The translations under genes and the position numbers were made by a program. 64,000 nt of DNA, from the NCBI RefSeq assembly GCF_037975245.1, contig NC_092575.1, forward strand, positions 17,511,810 to 17,575,809. Direction: 5' to 3'. The notes beneath the pieces were generated by a model, which made no database searches, had not been told where the DNA came from, and worked only from the letters and a program-made list of their open reading frames with translations. The DNA is from Apostichopus japonicus. Taxonomy: Eukaryota; Echinodermata; Holothuroidea; Aspidochirotida; Stichopodidae. Shown one piece after another: positions 38,301 through 50,700 of this stretch. Each line of letters starts with the position of its first letter. Position 1 is the stretch's first letter.

Positions 38301-41300
38301 ATTAACATAAGGTTAATCTAAGATATCATGTAGAAGTATTGAGGGAATGCATGGTTTGGGACAATAAAAGAATATTCTTATAAATAGAAACAGACATATC
38401 AGAAGTTTAGCATCATAACAACAAGAGCCCAAGGGCACTGTGGTTCCTTGCTTGGGGTATATGACAATACACATAATATTATCAAGCAAGATTGGGCTCA
38501 AATAGTCCAAGTAATTGTGGTCCTACATGTTCCCATAAAGTAACCAACACTATAGCCAACACTTTTGTGATCACAAAATGTGATCGGATTTTGGATCAAA
38601 AGGCACTTTTGAGATCTAAATATGGCGTCGAAAATGTAAGAAATATAAGAGACCTACAAGCGTGTCAACAGATATGATAACATTGGTGACCTCAGATGAC
38701 ATGACCTTTAAGTTTCAAAATGTTCCACCACCCCGTTCACAACTTGTCCCAAAATATCAACCATGTCACACCTTGGCATTGAGATTTAATTGCATTAAAT
38801 TAAAAAAAAATAACACATAGCTTCACACACAAAGGTCACCCGAAGGTCAACCAATTGACATTTTTGAAAGGTGAGACCTAAATAGAGCATGACTGTAAAA
38901 ATTCAAACATTTTTTCTTGCCCATTTTCTCCCCCCAAAATACTACTTTTTAACATTAGCTGACCTTTGGTGACGTTGGACCACATGACCGTTAAGTTTGA
39001 AAATATTCCCCTATACCATTTGCAACTTGTCCAAAAAAATAAACCTTGTCACACCTTGGCACTGGGAGTTATTGCATTAAATGTGTGAAAATTAACTTTG
39101 ACCTCATATAACTTCGCACACGAAGGTCACATGGGGGTCAACCCATTGACATTTATGATCAGAAGGTACCTTTAACATCTGAAAATAGCATCGAAACTGT
39201 AAAAATCCACAAAACACGAAAAGATCACCAGAGGTCAAATTGAGGTCAAGGGTCACCCAGATGCGGGTCGACAATTGGATTACATTGAAGCAACTCCCAA
39301 CCCTAACGGACAATTTGTTCTCAAGTTATCGCAAAAATACTAGTTTTTTTATCATTAATTGACCTTTGGTGACCTCGGATCACATGACCCTTAAGTTTGA
39401 AAATATTCCCCTATAGCATTTGCAACTTGTCTCAAAATATCAACTGTGTAACACCTCGGCACTGGGAGTTATTACACTAAATGTCTGAAAATTAACTTTG
39501 ACCTCATATAACTTCGCACACGAAGGTCAGACGGGGGTCAACCCATTTACATTTATGATCAGAAGGTACCTTTAACATCTGAAAATAGCATCGAAACTGT
39601 AAAAATCCACAAAACACGAAAAGGTCACCAGAGGTCAAATTGAGGTCAAGGGTCATCCAGATGCGGGTCGACAATTGGATTACATTGAAGCAACTCCCAA
39701 CCCTAACGGACAATTTGTTCTCAAGTTATCGCAAAAATACTAGTTTTTTATCATTAATTGACCTTTGGTGACCTCGGATCACATGACCCTTAAGTTTGGA
39801 AATATTCCCCTATACCATTTGCAACTACTCCAAAAATATCAACCTTGTCACAACTTGGAACTGGGAGTTATTGCATTAAATGTCTGAAAATTAACTTTGA
39901 CCTCATATAACTTTGCACACGAAGGTCACATGGGGGTCAACCTATTGACATTTATGATCAGAAGGTACCTTTAACATCTGAAAATAGCATCGAAACTGTA
40001 AAAATCCACAAAACACGAAAAGGTCACCAGAGGTCAAATTGAGGTCAAGGGTCACCCAGATGCGGGTCGACAATTGGATTACATTGAAGCAACTCCCAAC
40101 CCTAACGGACAATTTGTTCTCAAGTTATCGCAAAAATACTAGTTTTTTATCATTAATTGACCTTTGGTGACCTCGGATCACATGACCCTTAAGTTTGAAA
40201 ATATTCCCCTATACCATTTGCAACTTGTCTCAAAATATCAACTGTGTAACACCTTGGCACTGGGAGTTATTACACTAAATGTCTGAAAATTAACTTTGAC
40301 CTCATATAACTTAACATACAAAGGTCACCTTGGGTTAACTTATTGACATTTTTGATTGATGAGACCTAAATTAGAGCATCAAACTATACAAATTCAAACA
40401 TTTTTTCTTTGCCCATTTTCTGCCCCAAAAATACTAGTTTTTTAACATTAATTGACCTTTGGTGACCTCGGATCACATGACGGTTAAGTTTGAAAATATT
40501 TCCCTATACCATTTGCAACTTGTCCAAAAATATCAACCATGTCACACCTTGGAACTGGGAGTTGTTGCATTAAATGTCTGAAAATGAACTTTGACCTCGT
40601 ATAACTTCGCACACGAAGGTCACACGGGTGTCAACCAATTGACATTTTTGATCGGAAGGTACCTTTGATATCCAAATCTAGCATCAAAACCAAACATTTC
40701 CTTTTTTGCTCGTTTCCTCCCAAAATAAGCACATTTTTTCTAATGTGACCTTTGACCTTTTGACCTTGGTTTCAGATGTAGTTTAATCTCCTGATTCCAA
40801 AAAACAAAACGACAAGTCTGTACAACCATCCTAACTCTGACCGAAAAACTTTGACCCCATATAACTTCGCACATAAAGGTCACACGGGGTCAACCTATTG
40901 ACATTTATGATCAGAAGGTACCTTTGACATCTGAAAATAGCATCAAAACTGTAAAAATCCCCAAAAACACGTAAAGGTCACCAGAGGTCAAATTGAGGTC
41001 AAGGGTCACCCAGATGCGGGTCGACAATTGAACAACATTGAAGCAACTCCCAACCCTAACGGACATTTCGTTCTCAAGTTATCGCAAAAATACTAGTTTT
41101 TTATCATTAATTGACCTTTGGTGACCTCGGATCACATGACCGTTAAGTTTGAAAATGCTCCCCTAACCAGTTCACAACTTGTCCCGAAATATCAATCTTG
41201 TCACACATTGGCACTGGGAGTTATTGCAGTTTTAATATTTTCGGTTTTTGGACCATAACTGACCTTTGGTGACCTTTGCGGGCACCAGAAACAATAGGGC

Positions 41301-44300
41301 ACACCTTCTCCATATGGCGGATCTATAGTCCAAGTTTGGCCCCAATCCAACATTCCCTTATTGAGATAGAGCGTACCCAAGCAAGTGTCACAGACACACA
41401 CACACACACACATACACACACACATACACACACACACACGCCAACCTGACTGCATAGGTTCCTTTTGCTAAAGCAAGGAACCAAAAATGGGGTGGGAGGG
41501 GAGGGGGAACAAGCAGAAAATGAGCTCACAGGTACTGGATCTGAAAAGTTGAAGAAGTCATTGATGTCGAACTCCTTGCCAGAGGTTGGGGTTGCTGCAG
41601 GTTGTCCACCTCTGTCCAGAGCTGCAACTAGATTATCCAACTCGCTAGGCCTCTGTTTCTTTTTGGCCTCTGTCAAAGAGAGAGAGAGAGTGAGAGAAAA
41701 TATGTTGAAGTGTATTTGATGACAACAAAAACTTGATAAAGCAATTGCAAACCTTTTGCTATAACTTTCTCAATATTGGCAACATTATAAAATAAAAAAT
41801 ATACACTTTTGTATTTCCATTTGATCTCCCCATCATTGTTATTAATTAAACATCCATCCATCCATCCACTGAACAATCTAGCACACAAGCACCCTCCCCT
41901 GTCCCTCAACCCCCCCCCCGTCATTCCCACACCATCCCCCTACTGCACAAGGTTTGCTGCCTTCAGTAATCAATCAACAAAGCCACTGACCTCTCTCTTT
42001 CCTGAGGTTTTCATTGACCCCAATCCTCTCGGCTTCTTGCTCTTCCCCAAAACCGTGCAGTTCGATGGTCTCTAACTGATTGGTCGGGGCATCCAGAAAC
42101 CATTCCGGCTGCTCGTCTTTTCCTAGAGAAAAATTAAAACGAAAAAAACATTTAAGCAGTCACAACTAGACACAAATATTGAGTACGTACTCAGCCGTGT
42201 CAATTTGTACCCATACTCGGGGCATTTGGAATAGAGGTCGAGGGAACTATACAAATCACTTTTTTGTAATGATGCTCTGAGCACTTAACTCGTAACCATA
42301 CTCATACAGAGAGAAATTCTACTCGTGCTGTTACATCTGTACTACAAAATGTGTTGTCAACTGAGGAAACTGATGTCATCTGAACAACTCAATCTTTAGA
42401 GGTATCTACGTGAGTATAAGACGACAAAACAAACGGAAGGGTATCTCACCAACAAATAGCACCCGCATGTGAGATACAAATGGAGAGAATGTAGAATATT
42501 GAAATATTGAGTACGTACTCAGCCGTGTCAATTTGTACCCATACTCGGGGCATTTGGAATAGAGGTCGAGGGAACTATACAAATCACTTTTTCGTAATGA
42601 TGCTCTGAGCACTTTACTCGTAACCATACTCATACAGAGAGAAATTCTACTCGTGCTGTTACATCTGTACTACAAAATGTGTTGTCAACTGAGGAAACTG
42701 ATGTCATCTGAACAACTCAATCTTTAGAGGTATCTACGTGAGTATAAGACGACAAAACAAACGGAAGGGTATCTCACCAACAAATAGCACCCGCATGTGA
42801 GATACAAATGGAGAGAATGTAGAAATTATTCTAGACATACTGTAATAAAAGCCAATGGATACTTGAATACTTAGAAAAATATACATTTATCACACAAATG
42901 GCTCTATTTCTGTTCAAAACTATTACACCAGTCAGTCAAATGTTTACAGTAAACTGTGAAAACCTTTCAACTAAGGATAGTGTGTAGTATCTGTACTATC
43001 AAGCATCGGATACATTGTGCACAGCAGATCACTAACCAACCTTATAATTAAACAAGGTCGCATGTAGTGTCTATTCCCTTTCAATGCGGCTCAACTTTCA
43101 AAACTTCACCTGGCGTAACATCGTCATGACTATATGGTTACAAGGTCTCGATGCAAGGGGACTAGGATCAAGAGTGGATTAAGTTGTTTACATGCCTATC
43201 TTAATTGAATTTTCTTACAAGATACTGACATGATGACTGGCATTCCACAGCAAATGCAACCAGAGAGGTAACCTACCCCATCCTCCCCCCCCAACCACCC
43301 CACCCACCAACTTCACCTCCATGGAGACTGCTTGTCCAGAACAAACCAATAGCATCATTCTAGTAGAATGTTTCTCCTGATTAAGATTCATAAGATATGG
43401 AACAATGACTCTTACTTCTTCTGTTCTGGCGATCGTAGCTGCCTCTTTTTTGGTACCGTTCCTTGGGATCTCGTTCTTCAAATCCGCCATTCTCTCGTTC
43501 TCGTTCTCGTTCCCGTCTCTCTCTCTCCTTCTCTAACAACGTTTCTCGACTCGGTCTGGTTATTACTCGCCGACGACTTTGGATGACCCTTCCGTTGACC
43601 TCTGGGTTGTCTCTCGGGTCCTTCTCGAGCGGGCTTTTCGGTCTCGGGCGTTCGGCAGCTAAACTTGATGGCGGAGCGAATGGTATCTGGCAGCCGTGAC
43701 CAAAGCTCCGCCTCTGAGGACTGAGGATGATCCCGTCTTGCTCCTGTTTGATCCTCTCTTTGGCATCTGAGAGGGACAAAATTTAAAAGACAAGGGGAAG
43801 CATTTAATGAAGTGCTCTCGTTCATACAACGCAGCAGCAACTCAATTGAAAAGGGGCAAAGGAAAGCTTTGTTCTCAATTTCTCAGTCAGTTTTTTTTAT
43901 TGTTTGTTTAACTTATATGATACACATACAAAGCCAAATTACTCTTGGACTCCCTTCCTGAAAAACAACTTTCAGTTACTTTGGTTCATCAAACTTGCGC
44001 CAGTGGACATAAAATTAATAACACATATTTTTAAGGTTTCTAAAATGGTTATTACATTAATTTTGAGGGAACTCTCTGGTGTGAATTCAACCCTTGATAA
44101 ACTTTAAAAGGGAAGGGAAGGGATGGGGGCAGGGAGTTTTTAAATGGTTGTAACCACACCAATATCCTGGTTAGACCGAGGGTATCTGACTAATTTTGAC
44201 TAGTACATGGTCAAGCCAGAATGTCTGGACACAAATTATTACTACTACTAATGCCCATGACAACTTGACGACAAGATAAGTTTTAAGTCTCATTACTGGT

Positions 44301-47300
44301 GACAAAACTTTTCCATTTTCTATACCTGATGGCTTTCTAGTCAGCTTCAATTCCGGTAGACCAGCCGGTGATGAAGGCCTGGATTTCTTAGCGGAGAAAG
44401 AAGCATGCCATATCTCGGGGTCCCATGTCCCATCCTCACTGAAAATAGAACAAAACAGAGAGCCAGCTGAAGAAAGTTTAGAGAATGGTATTCATCGTTA
44501 GGAACTCTTTGGATCTTCACAAATGAAATATTGTACACACCACACAAGATCACTTGTCATGTATGAAAAAGCTAGTTACGAATAAAATCTCTCTTTTCTT
44601 CTTTCGAGTAGAACAGGTTTTAACCTGGTCAAGTTTGCTGCTGTGCTTTGTCCAGCCTGTATCAAAGTCACCAAACTAATGTTAACTAAAAATGTTGTCA
44701 CTAGAAACAGTAGCTGTCTATGACTGCAATTTTCTGTCAGTGACCATACCACATTGCTATAATGCCCTTAAACATTGCCTCGCCCCCCTCCCCCCCTACT
44801 TGTTGTCTGAAACTCCAGCGCTACATCACCAAGAAAACAGCAATCAAGCATCTGCAGGAAATGTAAAAATGTAGACACCTATCTTGTGAATCGTTCCTGT
44901 TTCCTTTCATTTCTGTATGTGTTTTCTTTCACTTAAGAAAAGATGCCATGGTGTATGTATAAAGTATTTAAACTTGCATTGGTGTCCTTTAGGAAGCTGA
45001 ATGTTTGTCCTGAGGTTTTCTTATAAAAATCAGAGGAAAATTCCTAGTTTTCGTTTATCCTTAAAAAAGTAAGAAAGAAGGCTGCTCCGCCTCTCGCAAC
45101 TCTCTATTGGAGCGCTAGTCTACGAGTATTTATAAGATAATAATTGTGCCTGAATATCGTTCCACTTTCCTGAACGAGCAAACCACAGGATACCGCCAAA
45201 AACTTACCTGCAAAATTCCTTTGATAAACATTCAGGTCGTTGCTTTACAATTGGACTGTGTCTGAAGGCCAAAAGCCGCTCCTGTAAATGTTAAAGGGAG
45301 AGACAAAATGTAAGTGGAAACAAACAAAATCGTTAAATCGACAAAATGCTTCGAAATGCAGCAGAATCACCTCAAACCTACACAATCCTAATGAGACAAT
45401 TTGTCAATGCATCTATTCAAAATCCTTTTGTTCTTCAAGGACCAGCTTGCGAAACTCCTAACTAGAAGCACAGGCACTTGGGACTACTACCTTGGACAGG
45501 GCGAGTTTGCATACAAGCATCCAGACATGCAACAACAGGATACAGTCCATATTTCATCTTTGAGAACCGAGAATACGAGCTTCACTAATCGTCTCACCCC
45601 CAGTATCTAATTGCAACCCCAGTACCCCCTGCAGAATACTGTGCAAAGATAAGCTTCAAAGAACTTTTCAGCAAGTGATCGAAGACGAGACAGAAGCACT
45701 ATTACTACAATAAGGGCAGATATTCACCCTTTAAAATTGGAGACATGTTACTGAATATTAGAAAATACTGCCAAAAGCAAAAGGAACAATCTGGCACCGA
45801 AGTGGATTGGTCCTTCCAGGGGGGTCTCATTAATGCCAAGAGGAGATGATATTCTTAATTACTAACTATACAAGATGTGGAAATGCGGCCAAATTTCAAA
45901 TCGTGCACTACAATCGACTAAAACTCTTTAAGGGAAATCAGATTTCCAATGAGCATAGCAGAATATTAGATAACCCCTTTCCAACTAGCCAGTCTACCAA
46001 GCCGAAAGAGGACAATGTTATTACAGAATTGAGCTATCACACAGACGCAGCCAAAATTCCCTTTCCCCTGCCATATCAAACTCGAATGCAGAGACTATTA
46101 GTACCCCCAGCCCATAGCAAACTATACCAAACTAGGGCTGGTAGAGTTGTTAGAAAACTGATACGATATGGGATCGAGGGATATACTGTAGTTAAAGTAA
46201 TGTACTTTTATATCTTGTGTTTTGTATATTTTGTGTATGCAAATATAGCATATCATATTTTGACAATGCACTCACACACAAAAAGAATCAGATGTCTATA
46301 ATTTAATAATGAAAATGTTAAATAAGAAAATAAAAAGACAGATCACATGTAATGAATGATGTATATGTCATGGTAATATATCAAAAGAATCAATGTTTGA
46401 TATTACGCAATGAGCAATACATATTTGATCTTTTTTTTTTGCCACATTTGTAGAAAAGTTGCAATTTGCCTTTAATCATTCATTTGAATGATATTTTCTC
46501 CAACTTGTAAATTTTTGCATGTAATGACATCTCGTGTATTCAAAGGACGAGATAGATGTGGATACATATATATGTTGCATGGAGAGAGGACAATTTTATT
46601 CAAAAAGAGGGAAGATATGTTGTTACAAGTCAAAACGCCTGCCATTTGAAGGTTATACTATTTTGTTTCTGAATGAATTCGTAGGAATTCTGTGCGATAG
46701 GAAAAGCTGGATAAGTGCTCCAACTGCGCAACAATTTTTACGTGTCAGAGAAGAAGAGAATACAGGAGAGTCGAGTACAGCCCGTCTAGGTTTCACATAC
46801 ATCAGTTTTGCGCCTTCTTCTCATTCTTGTCCGGTTTTGATAATCGTCTTCATATCTAGTTCACCCACCAACAAACGTTACAAAACCAAACGTCCCTCTA
46901 CAGAAACTCTTGCATTCAAATCATCACACAACGCTACAAGATGTGTCATATACTGTATTCATTGTTTGTGCGTTTGCTTAAATTATTAGTGCTAGTAGTT
47001 GTAGTAGCCTAGTAGATTCATTCAAAAGTTTTTGCTTTACTATGAAGGATTTTAAGAAATGCTGTAGATTGAAAGTTGTTCACAGCTTTTTGGTAGAAGT
47101 TTTATCATGATTTAGAAACCACACATTAAGACACGAAAGAACAAATAAAGACAGTCCACCATGGAGATAGATTTGTTTGACTGCATTTCTGCAATATAAA
47201 TATTACAGTGATGGCATCACAACTGTAACCGAGTAATCGCGAGATGAGCTATGCGATTAATCGACTACATAAGAAAGAGTCGACTATCAGCATTTAATAC

Positions 47301-47762
47301 TGTATATAACTTAACTACTGAAATTCTTAACATAAACCTTAGGATGGTATTGGTCGCAGTGTCAACACTTTAAGCATTCTACTTTGAAAAATATGAAAAT
47401 AAAACACAAGTGGCACTACAACATCACAGATTTACAGCACATTCAGACATGCCTCCAAAACAAGATATATTCTAATCAGAGCAGGACATTTCTTAGCTTT
47501 AGGGGGGGTAACTGATCATCACAAAGATAACATATTTAAGCTTTAGATGATAGTTGGGTATTTGTCTCTATTAAAAATAAACAATCTAGGTGGGTTAATT
47601 GTTTTATTTTTTATCAATGGTATACATAAAACATATACTTACATAGGTATACTGTTTGCGTATCTTGGCTGGGCCTAAAGGTACATTCTCTGCCTTTTTA
47701 ATGTGAGGTTTCAGATCTTCCTTGCTTTCTTCTTTTGGCTTGATTTCATCCTCAATAGGCAT
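26797..47762 (-). CDS. EIF4ENIF1: EIF4ENIF1 / 4E-T, eIF4E transporter, 17 coding exons, 1,307 aa
   Basis: Exons (high to low): 47762-47643, 45281-45208, 44438-44326, 43766-43416, 42122-41991, 41669-41530, 37276-37123, 36144-35968, 35583-35384, 33322-33111, 32706-32255, 32070-31797, 31465-31366, 29928-29730, 29421-28685, 28119-27876, 27041-26797. All are GT-AG and in frame. 4E-T binds eIF4E and represses or stores mRNA in P-bodies with DDX6, LSM14 and PATL1. The eIF4E-binding YX4LL motif is Y38-TYER-L43-L44. SPQRRSFG (from residue 118) matches vertebrates. PEWF..T-I239-E-L-HGF is the CUP-homology (DDX6-binding) region. FDINDFF, QTAFNNF and FTPTSVIRKM are also conserved, and the C-terminus has LTKWFGKDLL and VLSVEELE, the LSM14-binding end. 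It is longer than human 4E-T (985 aa), through Pro/Gln/Met-rich exons including a 17-Gln tract (678-694). The ATG directly follows an acceptor, so a 5' UTR exon is expected upstream. Confidence 0.95.
27179..27662. mobile_element. TIR-bounded element with 147-bp GACCTTTG tandem repeats
   Basis: Lies in EIF4ENIF1 intron 16. The left end TTGCTTTCATGATTTG is an imperfect inverse of the right end CAATCATGAATGCAA. Between them are three tandem units of about 147 bp, each with GACCTTTGAC, CAATAGGCTTCTT and CTTGAGATATCGTGTTTAC, and a short CA-rich stretch (GTGTCACAAACGCACTC) near the right end. There is no coding capacity. The same layout recurs at 38442-41482. Confidence 0.65.
30347..31090. repeat. 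Tandem duplication, about 396-bp period, EIF4ENIF1 intron 13
   Basis: GACTTCATTCCACCTC followed by CACAAAGTCTACTGGAATATG occurs at about 30575 and 30971, and the preceding ATTCATCATGAC and CAGAGAATT blocks repeat with the same spacing. The copies are moderately diverged. Confidence 0.85.
32733..32816. repeat. Two-copy 43-bp tandem repeat near the exon 11 acceptor
   Basis: TTGATCATAAGTGACA plus a G-rich tail occurs twice, about 30 bp upstream (minus sense) of the exon 32706-32255 acceptor. Confidence 0.85.
33808..35350. repeat. 96-bp satellite array, about 16 units, seeded from EIF4ENIF1 exon 9 donor region
   Basis: GGGTTTACAG recurs at 33901 and then exactly every 96 bp to 35245 (15 occurrences), and units are nearly identical apart from a CAATAC/CAAAAC variant. 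Read on the minus strand, each unit contains CCCACAGAGAAGAGAGACTT, which is the end of coding exon 35583-35384, followed by GGGAGGAAGG where the exon has the donor GGGAG|GTATG. The array directly abuts the exon on its 3' side, inside intron 9. The unit length is 32 codons, but the frame contains a stop. Homogeneity points to recent expansion. Confidence 0.96.
35604..35842. repeat. Two-copy tandem repeat, 115-bp period, EIF4ENIF1 intron 8
   Basis: CACCCTATTGGTGG occurs at 35632 and 35747, followed in both copies by GCCATATGA and CCAATCTTTGAAGGGAACA. It lies just upstream of the exon 9 acceptor. Confidence 0.92.
38442..41482. mobile_element. 3.0-kb element: 12-bp TIRs around a 400-bp GACCTTTG satellite
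   Basis: Lies in EIF4ENIF1 intron 6. GGTTCCTTGCTT at 38442-38453 is exactly inverted at 41471-41482. The interior (about 38680-41270) is made of about 400-bp units (GAGGTCAAAT at 39231, 39631, 40030 and a diverged spacing to 40984), each with TGACCTTTGGTGACCT, TCACATGACC and CAACTCCCAACCCTAACG. A (CA)n tract at about 41393-41441 sits just inside the right end. There is no coding capacity. The layout matches the smaller element at 27179-27662. Confidence 0.7.
41393..41441. repeat. (CA)n microsatellite
   Basis: CACACA runs interrupted by two CATA steps, near the right end of the TIR-bounded element. Confidence 0.95.
42175..42824. repeat. Recent 328-bp tandem duplication, EIF4ENIF1 intron 4
   Basis: GAGTACGTACTCAGCCGTG at 42181 recurs at 42509 and the following ~315 bp are nearly identical; I see only two substitutions (T/C in a T-run, A/T in CTTAACT/CTTTACT). 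It starts about 55 bp upstream (minus sense) of the exon 42122-41991 acceptor. It could be a true duplication or a collapsed or expanded allele in assembly. Confidence 0.95.
45440..46200 (+). mobile_element. Ty3/gypsy pol relic (integrase C-terminal region)
   Basis: Plus-strand fragments with stops and at least one frameshift lie in EIF4ENIF1 intron 1, antisense to the host gene. HYYYNKGRYSPFKIGD (about 45700-45745) resembles the integrase tail before the GPY/F module, and FQIVHYNRLKLFKG (about 45894-45935) plus TRAGRVVRK resemble the conserved pol C-terminus of Ty3/gypsy elements. No LTR was identified. It is a dead copy. Confidence 0.7.
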
Positions 47763-50700
47763 CTGGACAAACCAAGAAAGAAGGGAAAAAATGGAATCAT
47801 AACTTTTATTTGTTGCTGAATTACTTGTATTAGACAGTTTGAGTAAATTACTTTGAACTGACAAAGGCAAAATGTGGAAATGACAACTAGATACAGACAG
47901 GAAAAACAAAAAAGTTTCACAGGTATATTTAATGTTTGGATGTAAAAGGGAAACTTGATATAATCAACAAACTCTCTGACCAGAGTAAAACAGCTTTTTT
48001 AAAGCAGTTTTCTGACCTTGGTCAGCAAGTTTTCCAAACCTAGGCCTCTTGAGTATTACTAAAAATAAGATTCCAATTTATCAAGGCAATTGCCTACATT
48101 TTTCCAACAAAGAAGTGTTCATGTGTAAATTATAAAGGAACTTGCTTCAATCTTCAATCTTTTGTTCTTTGGCTACACTATCTGTAATAGCTAGTCAAGG
48201 TAATGACCTCTATTGATGAGATATTTATTTAAAACAGCATCAAAACATTTCTCAAAATAGCTGCTTTGAAAACTAGATTTCATAAGAAAGAGAACTATTC
48301 ATGCTGGGAGCTGGTTGTCACATGTCTAAAATAATATGAACAAACAAATTTCACTGTTATGTGCAAACCAAGAATCTGTCTACCCTTTCTTAAACTCAAA
48401 CAGATGTCTTTACACTTGAAAGTCAAATTCAATTTACCAGAAAGAAGGAGAATTAAAAGAATGAAAAATACTGCTATATTAAAGTCAGGGGAGAATAAAA
48501 TAATAGATTGAATATCCAGCCACCCAAAAAATAATTACAAGTGACCTCGAGCAAGAGTCACACTCACAGCATATTTTTTTCTTGTTTTGTTTTGTCTTGA
48601 TGACACTATTGAAAATCTCACTTAAAATTGCTAGCCTACTTCTACTGTTGTTAGGCTAGAATTCTTAGTATTCAAGAGTAGCGACAAAAGCACAGCATAT
48701 ACACACATGGATACATCAGTATTCAGACATTGATTTTTGCTAGGCCTGTGTCTCTATCCAGCGATAGGTCCTGCAGTAACTTAGTATTAATCTAGCAGAA
48801 TCCTATCGCCTAAGCCTATTGAAAAGTAAGATTACACTGTGAATCACAGAGTGAAGGACATGCTAGCCTAACATTGGTCTAACACATGAATTCGTTATGT
48901 CCTGACAAGCGTACTACTAGCCAATTCTAGTTCACTCACTTTTCGGGTCCTCTGACTGAACCTGACACACGTTTTCGCCCTCCGTCGCACACAGTCGATA
49001 ATGTTTGCTTCAAACTCTGGTTCTAACTATTTTTTTGAAACAAACAACATTCCTAAACCAAACAACCTTTGCAAAACGTAGTGTCTTGTAGGTTTTACGA
49101 TGTATCATGTCTACTGTGACCACAACGTACGTAGGCCATGTCCACATATATTACAATCTGTAGAATTAGAAAGGTTCGACATATTTTTGAGTCTAGCAGC
49201 ACATATGAACGCACTTCTTCACAACCCCGGATGAAAACAAAGAAGTATATTAACAGATGCATAAATTTTACTTCGATCAGCAAAGTCAATAAAAAGATTA
49301 TATGCCTGTATTATCATTTTGTAAACCATCTGAAATAAATTTTATTATTTTAAAATATTTTGAGATAAATAAATTTTAAAAATGTTACAGTTGGAGCTTT
49401 CTGAGATAAAAATTATTGGGAAACCTCAAATTTTGTTGACAAGCAACTACAGTGACAGACAGTCCTCACAAAGGCCACTCTCTGGGCATCTTGCAATCTG
49501 ATTCAATCATAGAAGAACACCAAGCACATTTCCTCATTCGGGGACATTCTTCAAAGAACGTAAAGCGGCAGCTATAGGTGTCAAAAACCCCCAGTCTGCC
49601 CCATTATGGCATACTGATTTATATATCAAACTAAAAGCAACACCCATCCCCTCCCGCACCACCATATATATTCATACTCTCTCAAATTTTGTGGCATCAG
49701 TGAATTCAGTATATTTATGTAAACAGGGTGACTCGGTAAGCCGGAGCTAATTTTTCCTGAGGCTCTCAGTTACAAAGGCAAATAAAAAAGAATTGTAGTT
49801 AACATAATCAAACAATTATGAACGAAATTTAAGACGGGCAGGTTCGTACAGATAAAGGAAGCAATGAAAGTGTACAGAAAGAGCAGGTTGAAAAACAGGC
49901 AATAAGAGAAGTGGAAGAATAAAACAACAGTAAGCATAAAAAAGAAAACAAACAAAACCCTGTAAGATAGTAATATATGAAAGGAGCAAAGGAATTAAAT
50001 TATTTTGTATATGACTTGCACAATATTCGTCGGCCGCAAAGTGTCATTTTTTTCTAGGACATATCTTAACTCTGCTCCTTTCCTTCCCTCCCTCCCACCC
50101 CTACCTCCCTATATATTCCCTATCTCCCCCTCTCTCCACCCCGTGTTTTAGTATCGAGTCACGGTGGCTCGCCGACACGACACTCCGTTTCCACTTACAG
50201 ACTCAACCTCTAATATCATATCTTTCCTAATATACTCTCGTAAAGATGGCGTATGGGAATCAACCAGTTCAGCACCGATACACTCCCCCGCTATATGTAT
50301 ACATGATATCTTTGGTTACGATCATATGATGTTGCATATCTGTACTGTATACGTAGAGTGTAGGATGACCGGCATACCAACACAATGCATGATACGTTGT
50401 CTACAGAATGATTGTGTAACATGTCATTGTCAAAAACACCCTACAAACATCTGTCACTTTGTAAGAAAATGGTAAGGAAAGTATGCTTTTTTACTGTCAA
50501 AAAACATGCAATGTAGTAAGTACATACATGCAAAATATTCTCATTCTTTTAACGAAGGGTTTTCCTTATGTAAGCGTAACGTTAAGATAGCTGAGTTCAG
50601 TTCCCCTTCTACTGTTCTAGGCCTGACATTAGTTCTAACCTAGGCTAGTTAGGATAGGCTTATGTTAAGCCTATCAAAATTATCATAATTATTACTATTA

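Noticed and set aside
39104-39713. Two nearly identical 69-codon minus-strand frames
   Set aside because: They repeat only because they lie in the 400-bp satellite; no coding evidence.
46534-46989. 151-codon plus-strand frame next to the gypsy relic
   Set aside because: No retroelement or cellular motif could be seen; probably chance reading of decayed repeat DNA.
50164-50475. 103-codon frame with several Cys/His near the EIF4ENIF1-RNF185 gap
   Set aside because: No regular zinc-binding spacing, no family resemblance, no conserved context.
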